NCBI GenBank assembly: GCA_030589055.1
Contig: JAUUWK010000011.1
Span: 1-14,917 of the forward strand
Direction of reading: 5' to 3'
DNA from: Candidatus Bathyarchaeota archaeon
GTDB taxonomy: Archaea > Thermoproteota > Bathyarchaeia > Bathyarchaeales > Bathycorpusculaceae
Length of the DNA stretch: 14,917 nucleotides
Shown: positions 7,682 to 14,317 of the stretch, one piece after another
How the letters are laid out: each line of letters starts with the position of its first letter
How positions within the stretch are numbered: position 1 is the stretch's first letter
Translations under genes and position numbers: made by a program
The notes under the pieces: generated by a model
The model's input: only the letters and a program-made list of their open reading frames with translations
Told to the model about the DNA's origin: nothing
Databases searched by the model: none

Positions 7682-7708
7682 CCGAGGTTCAAATCCCTGC
7701 GGCCCATC
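7682..7708 (+). pseudogene. Probable tRNA 3'-end fragment (possible old integration site)
   Basis: The sequence contains GGTTCAAATCC, the conserved T-arm and T-loop, followed by TGCGGCCCA, which looks like the 3' strand of an acceptor stem. The T-stem has one A-C mismatch. No complementary 5' acceptor strand or D-arm is found in the preceding 150 bases, so this is not a complete tRNA. Integrases of the tyrosine family often use tRNA 3' ends as attachment sites and leave such fragments. A recombinase relic lies about 1.9 kb away. The link is inference. Confidence 0.35.
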
Positions 7709-7838
7709 AGTAGCGCGAGCAACTATCTCTTTTGAATATGTTCACAGAGCTGAAAGCCGTAGGCTGGAGCGAGAAGAAGAAGCTGATAAGATCTGGGCTT
7801 AAGTGCAGTAGTTGCTGTAGAAATTTGGGGCGCGTGTG

Positions 7839-7990
7839 CTAATGGAGTCGACAGAATATTTTCCCTTTGTGGCCTAGTCTTGGTATGGTTATGGTGAATT
7901 GGGCTCCTTCGCCTTGCTTGCCAGTTTCTTCTACAGTCCAGCCGTGCACTTCGCACATTTTTCTTATCAGCGTGTGCGCACCAAAATCAA
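7839..7990 (-). pseudogene. Histidine kinase C-terminal (HATPase) fragment
   Basis: On the minus strand, residues KMCEVHGWTVEETGKQGEGA followed by QFTITIPR match the last strand-helix-strand of the GHKL ATPase domain of two-component sensor kinases. Upstream, the glycine-rich G2 box expected before the helix (GxGLGL) is degraded to FGAHTLI and the rest of the kinase is gone. Downstream the frame runs past the usual ITIP end to TAG 7839-7841. No response regulator is nearby. It is a dead fragment. Confidence 0.55.
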
Positions 7991-8358
7991 AAAGTATCTT
8001 GGACAAGATTGATGACATATTCTCAGAGTACTTCATACTTGACGATAAGGAAAAGAAATTTATTAAAGATTTCGATATAGGCTTTCGGAAAAAGGATTAT
8101 GTAGCTCCAGCAAGGTTTTCCAACCCTGTCAAATATCCGCCTCGAGCCTTGAAACAAGCTCTTGAGAACAGAAAAAAAGGGGTTGTGTGGGAGATGTCGC
8201 CACTGTATACAAATCTAGTTCTATCTGCATGGAACTTTCAGAGTGAAGTATCCATATTGAATAGGAAAGTGGTAGGAGGTCGGCTTCCACAAGTTTTTTT
8301 CGAATTTGGATTATCAGTGATTGAATGTGAGTCATGCGTTTTCACGGGTCAAAGCTGA
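7990..8358 (+). pseudogene. Unrecognised coding remnant, possibly a DNA-modification gene tail
   Basis: An open frame on the plus strand reads KIDDIFSEYFILDDKEKKFI, then KDFDIGFRKKDYVAPARF, then NPVKYPPRALKQALENRKKG and a hydrophobic end, stopping at 8356-8358. The first part has an amphipathic D/E/K/F pattern reminiscent of the end of Eco57I/BREX-type DNA methyltransferases (IDxIFxxYFxL), but that is a weak resemblance. The frame has no start of its own: upstream it runs into the reverse complement of the histidine-kinase fragment. It is most likely a 5'-truncated relic. Family not recognised with confidence. Confidence 0.3.
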
Positions 8359-8499
8359 GCCTGAGAGTAGAAGTTGGTGATTGACTTCGAAGATGTTATA
8401 TAATATGGGCGGAATGAAGCCTTGAGAGTATCAGTAAAATCAACGTATTAATGTTTGATATTTATGTGGAATTCTTAGACGATGTTGTGTGCGTGAATC

Positions 8500-8514
8500 C
8501 GTAACGTATAAGTC
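8500..8514 (+). promoter_or_regulatory. Possible TATA element of the small membrane-protein gene
   Basis: AACGTATAAG lies about 35-45 bases before the ATG at 8547. This would place transcription start close to the start codon, consistent with the lack of a clear Shine-Dalgarno. Confidence 0.25.
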
Positions 8515-8546
8515 GAAGTGTCATGTCTTAATATAAGCGATAAGCG

Positions 8547-8783
8547 ATGAAGACCCAAACGCTTGACCGCCGAATACGATTACTGTTCCACAGCCTAGGT
8601 TTAAGCTGTCTGGGCGGAGCCATATTCCTCCAAATCCTAGTATTCACAGACATCCTCCAACGCGGATACTTCATGGCAGTAGAAAACAATCCAGCTGTCC
8701 TAACGTTCGAAATCGTTCTAACAGCCTTTGCCCTTATTTACTTCACGTTTATATACCAACGCTTCATCCGCTCAATCAGATAA
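8547..8783 (+). CDS. Small two-helix membrane protein
   Basis: This 78-residue protein opens with a basic stretch (MKTQTLDRRIRLLFHS). A hydrophobic helix follows at about 17-34 (LGLSCLGGAIFLQILVF), then a polar loop (QRGYFMAVENNPA) and a second helix at about 50-70 (LTFEIVLTAFALIYFTFIY) ending in RFIRSIR. Positively charged ends suggest both termini lie in the cytoplasm. No enzyme motif is seen and the family is not recognised. It lies about 200 bases upstream of the sequon-rich surface protein on the same strand, so a functional link is possible but unproven. Confidence 0.65.
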   Translation: MKTQTLDRRIRLLFHSLGLSCLGGAIFLQILVFTDILQRGYFMAVENNPAVLTFEIVLTAFALIYFTFIYQRFIRSIR

Positions 8784-8850
8784 CTGTTCTTACACATCAA
8801 AATTCCAGAACTTCTTTGGAATAGCAGTTAGACAGCATAAGGAGAATACA

Positions 8851-8919
8851 ATGCCGTTTAAAAATGCTTTTCCGAACTGGACCAATAACTTTGAATTAAG
8901 CATTCCGTTTCTTACATAA
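8851..8919 (+). CDS. Possible 22-residue peptide gene
   Basis: An ATG at 8851 follows AAGGAG (8838-8843) at good spacing and opens 22 codons ending in SIPFLT and TAA. The peptide is rich in Phe, Asn and Pro and has no charged pattern or membrane helix. It may be a leader peptide, the remnant of a longer gene, or chance. It is included because of its ribosome-binding site and its position between two membrane/surface genes. Confidence 0.2.
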   Translation: MPFKNAFPNWTNNFELSIPFLT

Positions 8920-8980
8920 ATTAAATAAGCTACATTTTCACAAAGCTCCATCAAGATGATTCTTTAAACGGTGAAAAATC

Positions 8981-9727
8981 TTGAAGAAGATAAAAACCCT
9001 AATAACAATCTCAGTTACGCTGATCCTTACTTTAGCATTCATTCAGAACACGATAGCACAGAATTCGGGTGAGATGCAAACATTCTTCTCTGAAGAGTAT
9101 GCTGGAATTTCGATTAAATTTAATGCTTCACGAAAAACGGTGCCCGGTGAAAATATAACAATTGACTTGTGGATCAATTGCACAGCCCATGGTGTTAACA
9201 TAGATTCTCTCACACTCGACGTTTACGGTTTCAAATATGGTCAGGAAAAGACTCAGCTGTATTCTGCGCATGTAATAGAAAATCGTCCCCTGGTTCTCAA
9301 TAATATAAGCCAATTCAATTATACGGTGCATGTACCCCATGATGTTTGGGACGCAACATACGCTGATATACATCTTCAATATTCCATCAGAGGCTCGTTT
9401 TTTGAATATAGCCCGAATTTCTCAATTACAGTCGTTAGAAATGTCTACTTGGAAGAACTCGAAAACAAGTTTGAAAGTTTGAACCACACTTATTGGCTGC
9501 TTAACGAAACTTTCTGGCAGAGTTTCCAGATGAACCTGACCGAAGAAAACTTAGTTGGCTTAAACCAGACTTACCAGGAGCTTCAGCAGAACTACACCTC
9601 CTCTCAAGGAAGCCTAGGTGAACTTGAAAGCACAAGACAGGCAGTGATTATTTTGGCAATAACAACTGTTTGCTTTGTGGGTACGACAATATATGTAGTC
9701 ATGCGGAAACCTAAACAAAATTGGTGA
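8981..9727 (+). CDS. Secreted, C-terminally anchored protein with 11 N-glycosylation sequons
   Basis: This 248-residue protein starts at a TTG (8981) with GGTGA seven bases upstream. Residues 1-26 form a signal peptide ending TIAQ. Residues about 35-152 are beta-rich (SIKFNASRKTVPGENITIDL, SLTLDVYGF, FEYSPNFSITVV), like an immunoglobulin-type extracellular domain. Residues about 155-218 are helical with leucine spacing, a possible stalk or coiled coil. A membrane helix at about 221-241 precedes RKPKQNW. Eleven N-x-S/T sites occur across the exported part (NAS, NIT, NCT, NIS, NYT, NFS, NHT, NET, NLT, NQT, NYT), and no N-P-S/T. This suggests dense AglB-dependent glycosylation at the cell surface, perhaps as an S-layer-associated protein. 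Function not recognised. Confidence 0.75.
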   Translation: MKKIKTLITISVTLILTLAFIQNTIAQNSGEMQTFFSEEYAGISIKFNASRKTVPGENITIDLWINCTAHGVNIDSLTLDVYGFKYGQEKTQLYSAHVIENRPLVLNNISQFNYTVHVPHDVWDATYADIHLQYSIRGSFFEYSPNFSITVVRNVYLEELENKFESLNHTYWLLNETFWQSFQMNLTEENLVGLNQTYQELQQNYTSSQGSLGELESTRQAVIILAITTVCFVGTTIYVVMRKPKQNW

Positions 9728-9732
9728 TACAC

Positions 9733-9752
9733 TATTTCCCCTTTTATTTTCT
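9733..9752 (+). terminator. T-rich terminator candidate
   Basis: A run of T-rich sequence (CCCCTTTTATTTTCTGTC) begins a few bases after the stop of the surface-protein gene, in the short gap before the convergent 434-residue gene. Archaeal termination often uses such U-rich tracts without a hairpin. Confidence 0.3.
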
Positions 9753-9823
9753 GTCTTTGAAGCCCAGCTTATATAATCCAAAATAGTAGTAGAAACTTGC
9801 AGATAACTAAAGAAAATGAGAGA

Positions 9824-11128
9824 TTATTTATGTAGGTTCTGGGCCGCGATGATGGTCAAGCCTCGTTCTGTGAGGGCTTTTGCTGTTGTGTTCACTGAAT
9901 CATGTTTGTCGAGATAATTGATTAGGAGTTTTGGCATCAGACCTTTTGCTACGATATCTTTTTTGGGCATAAAATATTCCAAGATATCCGATGGATGCTC
10001 TCGGGTTGCCTCGATCTCGGGAAATGCACCTTCGTGTTTAGCGCTGACGTTCTTAACATGGCCTGCTATTTCTAAAAGTTCGTCGAGTCTGTTATACGGT
10101 TGTCTGACGATGCTCTTCCAAGTCTCTACGATGTGATGTTCAATGCGGACGATGTCTTCGAAGCCAAAGTCTTTCCGTATATAAGCCGACAGCTCAATCG
10201 TCTCGTTGTTGACGGCGTTTGAGAGGTTGAAGCCTATTAAAGGTGTTGTACCATCATCTCGACTGAAGAGTTTCGCAGTCATTAACGTCCATAAGCAACC
10301 ATAGGGGTTATCATTGCCCATATAAACTGAGATCTTGAATTCCATGTCGATTCCAAGTTTGTGAAGCCAATATCCAAGCATCACAGTGCCCGGGTTCACA
10401 TTCAAAACTTGCCGAATGCCATATTCAGTATAGTAATGAAGGAATTCGTCAACCCATTTTAAGGCATACTCGTTTGGAACTCCTACACCTCCGAAATAGC
10501 CAGTGATTGTTTCGGGTCCACCCAAATGAATGTTGATGGGCTGGCCGTCAGGTCCCGGCAGGGTTCCTTTTGTATCCAAAGTTTCCACGTAAGAAGCACC
10601 CACGATTTGCATGGCTGCAGCAAACGCAAGAATGTGATTGTCTTCAACCTGCTCTTTCATGAAGCGAACTCGAATGTAACGGGCGGGCATAAGGTTTTGC
10701 TGTGCAATCGCTTTTTTTGCCTGTTCTATGAGCCACGGGAAAAAGTTGCAGGCACTGATTTCCAAGGTTACAGCGAAAGACTCATCAAACTTCATGGAAT
10801 CAGCTTTTTCTCCTAAAATTTTTCTTCGATATTCTGGAATGCTGATGAAAGCTCCTTTATCTCGTTGTTCAATGAGCCATTCAAGGTCTTTCACATAAGG
10901 TGAATTTTTTCTCCTGAGGCGTTCCATGAGGTTTTCCAGTTTACGGGCTTCCCGGGCCTTGCGGTTAATCTCGTCAACACTGCCATATTTCTCAACGATT
11001 TTTAACAAACCATTTACAAGGGGGTTGTCTTCTTTCAGAAGAAAATCGTTGATCTCTTTCAGGTGTTCCTCTTTTATTCTTAATCTCTCTCTAAGGACGT
11101 TCAATAACGAGCCTCCGGATATTTGCAT
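9824..11128 (-). CDS. Uncharacterised 434-residue cytoplasmic protein next to the aldolase-Fae locus
   Basis: This is an intact soluble protein with no signal peptide or membrane segment. Residues 1-95 are strongly charged and helical. From about 118 onward the sequence alternates strands and helices rich in polar Gly/Asn motifs: LEISACNFFPW (122-132), SYVETLDTKG (179-188), HLGGPETITG (201-210), VLNVNPGTVM (241-250), SVYMGNDNPYG (267-277), FNLSNAVNNE (300-309), RIEHHIVETW (328-337) and SAKHEGAFPE (362-371). Repeated strand-end motifs with Asn, His and Glu are what one expects of an (alpha/beta)8-type enzyme, possibly with a metal site formed by H331/H332 and neighbouring acids. This is inference and I cannot name a family. 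It points away from the aldolase-Fae gene with only a decayed DUF3795 gene between them, so a shared C1 or sugar-acid role is possible. Confidence 0.75.
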   Translation of the reverse strand: MQISGGSLLNVLRERLRIKEEHLKEINDFLLKEDNPLVNGLLKIVEKYGSVDEINRKAREARKLENLMERLRRKNSPYVKDLEWLIEQRDKGAFISIPEYRRKILGEKADSMKFDESFAVTLEISACNFFPWLIEQAKKAIAQQNLMPARYIRVRFMKEQVEDNHILAFAAAMQIVGASYVETLDTKGTLPGPDGQPINIHLGGPETITGYFGGVGVPNEYALKWVDEFLHYYTEYGIRQVLNVNPGTVMLGYWLHKLGIDMEFKISVYMGNDNPYGCLWTLMTAKLFSRDDGTTPLIGFNLSNAVNNETIELSAYIRKDFGFEDIVRIEHHIVETWKSIVRQPYNRLDELLEIAGHVKNVSAKHEGAFPEIEATREHPSDILEYFMPKKDIVAKGLMPKLLINYLDKHDSVNTTAKALTERGLTIIAAQNLHK

Positions 11129-11222
11129 TACAGTGTTAGACGATTTAAGCGTTTTCAGAAACGAAAGAAATTCGGATGATGCTTAGTCGATTTGAGAAAC
11201 AGTCTGAACTTATTAACGCTTC

Positions 11223-11563
11223 TCACTCAACTTGTTTAACTCCTAGTGGAAAAGCTTTCTTTATGTCGTCAAAGAACTCGTTCATATGCCCATACACGCA
11301 CAGTTCTTGGCATGGAAACTCTTAGCAATAAGCACAGAGTCTCAAACCCTTACCTTTTGCACAATCTCTAACGGTGTATTTCTCCCGAGATCAGCAGCTC
11401 TTACATGTGAACTCTTTACATCCAGCGATAAAGAAGGGCACCATCCGCAGTACAAGCCACATGGTGCCCCAAGATCTTCTACAATAATAACGTCATGATC
11501 TTTCAATTCTAACAACTCCAATTTTTTATTTCTGCTTGAAAGCTTAAATGATATAAGATGCAT
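11223..11563 (-). pseudogene. DUF3795 cysteine-rich protein, frameshifted
   Basis: The first part, read from about 11563, contains LGAPCGLYCGWCPSL, the signature opening of DUF3795 proteins (APCGLYCGxCP). Near 11390 the frame must shift to continue as REKYTVRDCAKGKGLRLCAYC, then an in-frame TAA, then EFPCQELCVYGHMNEFFDDI and KKAFPLGVKQVE with TGA at 11223-11225. Cys pairs before and after the lesions match the family's putative metal-binding layout. The piece before APCG carries about 30 atypical residues and overlaps the promoter area of the divergent gene, so the original start is unclear. One frameshift and one nonsense codon indicate a pseudogene. Confidence 0.6.
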
Positions 11564-11582
11564 GGTTAAATAAAAAGTGGAG
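11541..11582 (+). promoter_or_regulatory. Promoter and ribosome-binding site of the aldolase-Fae gene
   Basis: AGCTTAAATG and GATATAAG at 11541-11557 are TATA-like and lie 33-49 bases before the ATG. GGAG at 11579-11582 is seven bases before the start codon and fixes the start at 11590. Confidence 0.4.
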
Positions 11583-11589
11583 ACGAATA

Positions 11590-13068
11590 ATGTTCAAGCC
11601 TGAGGGAATTTCGCCAGCTTTGGTTACGCCTTTTACGGATGATGGGAAAGCTGTTGAGGAGGAAAGACTGCGAGCCTTGGTTAACCATTGCATCGAATTA
11701 GGCGTTCACGGAGTTGTTCCATGCGGCACAACAGGCGAATTTGTGAACTTGACAACTGAGGAGAAAAAACGAGTTGTTGACATAGTTGTGGACGAAGTCA
11801 ACGGCAAAGTTTCAGTAGTAGTGGGCGCGGGGGCTAGCGGAACAGATCAAGCTTTAGAAATGACCAAATACGCAAAGGATGCGGGTGCAGACGCTGCCTT
11901 AATCGTTACACCTTTTTATTTAAAACCTAAAGACCGCGGCATTTACGAACACTACTATACTATCGCAAGTGAAGTGGATTTGCCAATAATTCTTTACAAT
12001 ATTCCGCAGTGCACAGGCGTGCAGCTTCCTTGGCAGATGGTTGAAGACTTGGCTCAAATCCCAAACATCGTCGGCTTAAAAGATAGCAGCGGACAACTAA
12101 GTTTCATTCTCGCCGTTTTGGAGAAGGTGCGCGACAAAATCAATGTTTTATGCGGGCACGACGAAGTTATGGTAGCTGCTTTAGCCGCTGGATGCTCAGG
12201 GGCAATCCTTGCAAGCGCCAACGTAATACCAGATATTTGGGTTGAAATCTACAATCACATGAAAAATGGTGAACTACTAAAAGCCCGTGAACTCCAGTAT
12301 AAGGTACAGAAAATGGCACGTATCATCGCTGGAAGCGGAGCCGTAGGCACAAAAGCAGCCCTAAACATGATGAAGGTAAAAGTTGGACCAGTTAGAAAGC
12401 CTCTGAGCGTCGGCGGGGAACTAACCTACGAGGCAAGGGAAGAATTGCGAATAGAATTAGAGAAACTAGGGAAGATAAAGCCGAAAACAGTAACGTTTGA
12501 GATCGGCGAAAAACCCATAGAAGCACGCTTCAAAGCCATTGACATAACACCAGAAATCATACGAGACTTCAACATGCGAGTGGGTGAGGCACTGGCGGGA
12601 CGAGGCGCAGAAGTAGCTCACATAGACCTGCTTATAGGGAAAAAGGGGGGTCCAGTGGCTGAGGCTTTTGCAAAGGCTAAATCTGCACCCGCTGCTGGAC
12701 ATGAACCGTTACTGGCAATTTTGGAGCCAAACCTCAAGGTTAAACCTGAAACCCTGATAGTTCCAACAGTTACGATTAGAAGTATGCGTCAAGCAAGCAT
12801 GGTTTATGGTCCTGCACAGACAGCAGTGGCAAAGGCAGTTATTGACAGTGTTGCAGATGGCTTTATTCCAAAAGAAGCTGCTGAAGAGCTGATAATTATC
12901 GCAAACGTGTTCGTTCATCCAACAGCCGTTGACAGGCAAAGAGTATACATAAACAACTATAAAGCTATGCGCCACGCCATCCGTAGGGCAATAGAGGGAA
13001 GGCCTACAATAGACGAGTTAATAGAGAACAAGGATAGGTCAAAGCATCCCTTCAAATACACGCCTTAG
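11590..13068 (+). CDS. DapA-superfamily aldolase fused to formaldehyde-activating enzyme (Fae)
   Basis: One 492-residue frame holds two enzymes. Residues 1-295 are a DHDPS/N-acetylneuraminate-lyase-type (beta/alpha)8 class I aldolase with CGTTGE (45-50), VTPFYLKP (106-113), LYNIP with Y136, and the Schiff-base lysine K164 in VGLKDSSG. The position of E. coli DHDPS R138, which binds aspartate semialdehyde, is Cys141 here, so true DHDPS activity is doubtful. Residues about 325-490 are a complete Fae: VGEALAGRGAEVAHIDLLIG with the catalytic-type His344, LEPNLKVKPETLIVPTVTI, MVYGPAQTAVAKAV, VFVHPTA and the typical C-terminal HPF. Fae condenses formaldehyde with tetrahydromethanopterin to methylene-H4MPT in the cytoplasm. 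A 30-residue Lys/Glu-rich linker joins the domains. The suggested role is an aldolase that makes or uses formaldehyde with direct capture by Fae (inference). It is followed 9 bp later by trmI. Confidence 0.93.
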   Translation: MFKPEGISPALVTPFTDDGKAVEEERLRALVNHCIELGVHGVVPCGTTGEFVNLTTEEKKRVVDIVVDEVNGKVSVVVGAGASGTDQALEMTKYAKDAGADAALIVTPFYLKPKDRGIYEHYYTIASEVDLPIILYNIPQCTGVQLPWQMVEDLAQIPNIVGLKDSSGQLSFILAVLEKVRDKINVLCGHDEVMVAALAAGCSGAILASANVIPDIWVEIYNHMKNGELLKARELQYKVQKMARIIAGSGAVGTKAALNMMKVKVGPVRKPLSVGGELTYEAREELRIELEKLGKIKPKTVTFEIGEKPIEARFKAIDITPEIIRDFNMRVGEALAGRGAEVAHIDLLIGKKGGPVAEAFAKAKSAPAAGHEPLLAILEPNLKVKPETLIVPTVTIRSMRQASMVYGPAQTAVAKAVIDSVADGFIPKEAAEELIIIANVFVHPTAVDRQRVYINNYKAMRHAIRRAIEGRPTIDELIENKDRSKHPFKYTP

Positions 13069-13077
13069 TGACTTAAG

Positions 13078-13863
13078 TTGACAACTCAGAAGATAAAGGA
13101 AGGCAATTACGTACTTCTCTATCTAGGCCGACGGAAAACATACCTTGTTAAAGCTGAGAAGGGCAAAACCTTCCACACACATAGAGGTTTCATAGAATTC
13201 GACGACTTGATTGGAAAAGAATACGGCTCTACAGTTTTAAGTAACTTAAGAACCGAGTTCACAGTGCTAAAACCCTTGCTCCGCGATTATATAATGAAGT
13301 CTGTACGGAAAACCCAGATAATCTATCCAAAGGATATAGCCTTAATAGTTATGTTCAGCGGAATAGGCCCCGGAAGCAGAATAGTGGAAGCTGGAACAGG
13401 CACAGGTGCACTAACGACAGCCTTAGCCTACTATGTTAAGCCAGACGGCAGAGTGTACAGTTACGAAATGAGGGAAGAATTTACTAAAAATGCAGAGAAA
13501 AACCTGAAGCGTGCAGACTTGAAGGACTTCGTGGAATTGAAGAATAAGGACGTAACGGTTGGCATAGATGAAAGTGACGTTGACGCAGTCATATTGGATT
13601 TGGCAATTCCATGGGTTGTTGTTCCACACGCTTATACTGCCCTAAGGCCTTGCGGAACAATAGTTTCCTTTAGTCCAACAATAGACCAGGTTGTAAAAAC
13701 AGTTGAAGCATTAAAAGAGAACAGCTTCGTAGACAACGAAACCAGTGAATGCCTGTTGCGTAGAATGCAAATTGAGAGAGGAAAAACACGGCCTCAAACT
13801 TTGATGACTGGGCATACTGGCTACATAACGTTTGCACGCAAGGCAACGAAATCCGAAAGTTAA
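13078..13863 (+). CDS. trmI: tRNA (adenine(57/58)-N1)-methyltransferase, TrmI type
   Basis: This 261-residue SAM-dependent enzyme methylates N1 of A58 (and A57 in archaea) in the tRNA T-loop, stabilising tRNA structure; archaeal and bacterial TrmI are homotetramers. The N-terminal beta domain (1-65) carries HTHRGFIEFDDLIGKEYG. The Rossmann domain has motif I IVEAGTGTGALT (102-113), the ribose-binding acid E130 in VYSYEMRE, and DLAIPW (174-179), the family's DLPxPW motif with catalytic Asp174. The C-terminal RPQTLMTGHTGYITFAR (238-254) is also characteristic. The start is TTG at 13078 with GTGA overlapping the stop of the preceding gene, which implies translational coupling with the aldolase-Fae gene. 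Length is normal and no key residue is missing. The next gene is convergent and ends 2 bases away. Confidence 0.92.
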   Translation: MTTQKIKEGNYVLLYLGRRKTYLVKAEKGKTFHTHRGFIEFDDLIGKEYGSTVLSNLRTEFTVLKPLLRDYIMKSVRKTQIIYPKDIALIVMFSGIGPGSRIVEAGTGTGALTTALAYYVKPDGRVYSYEMREEFTKNAEKNLKRADLKDFVELKNKDVTVGIDESDVDAVILDLAIPWVVVPHAYTALRPCGTIVSFSPTIDQVVKTVEALKENSFVDNETSECLLRRMQIERGKTRPQTLMTGHTGYITFARKATKSES

Positions 13864-13864
13864 T

Positions 13865-14226
13865 CTAACCTTTCTCTGGACCACCACAGCAAATGCACCG
13901 TCCACATGTTCAGTTTCAAGCTTCTCCCCAAAGTACATCCGAATACTCTTAGAATATCGCTTAAAATCAAGATCCGTTAGAATTTTGGTGATTGCTTTAT
14001 TTACAGCTGGAACACCCACGTAAAGCTTTTCGTCAAGTTCTATTATTTCTATACATTGCACTAGAAATTTACCTTCTACGTGTGCGACGAAGCACCCTAA
14101 CGGGGTATACTTAAACATTCGTTCAACATCTTCTTTCACGTAATTCCATCTCTCAATCATCATTAACTCATAAGCGAATGTTTTTACGTCTGAGCCTTCA
14201 AGCAAACGAATGAAAAAACGTTCCAT
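13865..14226 (-). pseudogene. GNAT acetyltransferase with internal deletion and 3' frameshift
   Basis: From ATG 14226 the first 50 residues (FFIRLLEGSDVKTFAYELMM, MFKYTPLGCFVAHVEGK) look like the start of a GNAT N-acetyltransferase. They jump straight to a C-terminal region (IIELDEKLYVGVPAVNKAI, LTDLDFKRYSKSIRM). The acetyl-CoA loop (Q/RxxGxG/A) and surrounding strands, about 90 residues or more, are missing. Near 13883 a one-base loss shifts the frame. Reading the neighbouring frame gives the natural ending GGPEKG and TAG at 13865-13867, whereas the unshifted frame runs on through the trmI 3' end in antisense to 13711. Loss of the cofactor loop makes acetyltransferase activity very unlikely. 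Confidence 0.55.
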
Positions 14227-14317
14227 ATTCGCATCCCAAAGTTTTCTGCTAAACTGTGAAAAGCATTTAAGTGTTACATTATTAACTATTCAACAAAATT
14301 CTTGAAGGTCATGAATA

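Noticed and set aside
7600..7710. A complete, intron-containing tRNA gene
   Set aside because: No 5' acceptor strand matching GCGGCCCA or D-arm was found upstream, and the T-stem has a mismatch.
7738..7842. A 34-residue frame with a CxxCC motif (LKCSSCCRNLG)
   Set aside because: It has no ribosome-binding site, lies between a tRNA fragment and a kinase fragment, and overlaps the latter; most likely chance.
7867..7989. Plus-strand frame continuing upstream of the 7990-8358 remnant
   Set aside because: It is the antisense of the histidine-kinase fragment, whose minus-strand reading has clear family motifs.
8728..8919. A 63-residue plus-strand frame overlapping the small membrane protein
   Set aside because: Its first part is the shifted frame of the 8547-8783 gene; only the final 22 codons have their own ribosome-binding site.
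13711..13864. C-terminal extension of the GNAT frame across the end of trmI
   Set aside because: It is antisense to conserved trmI codons and arises from the one-base shift near 13883.
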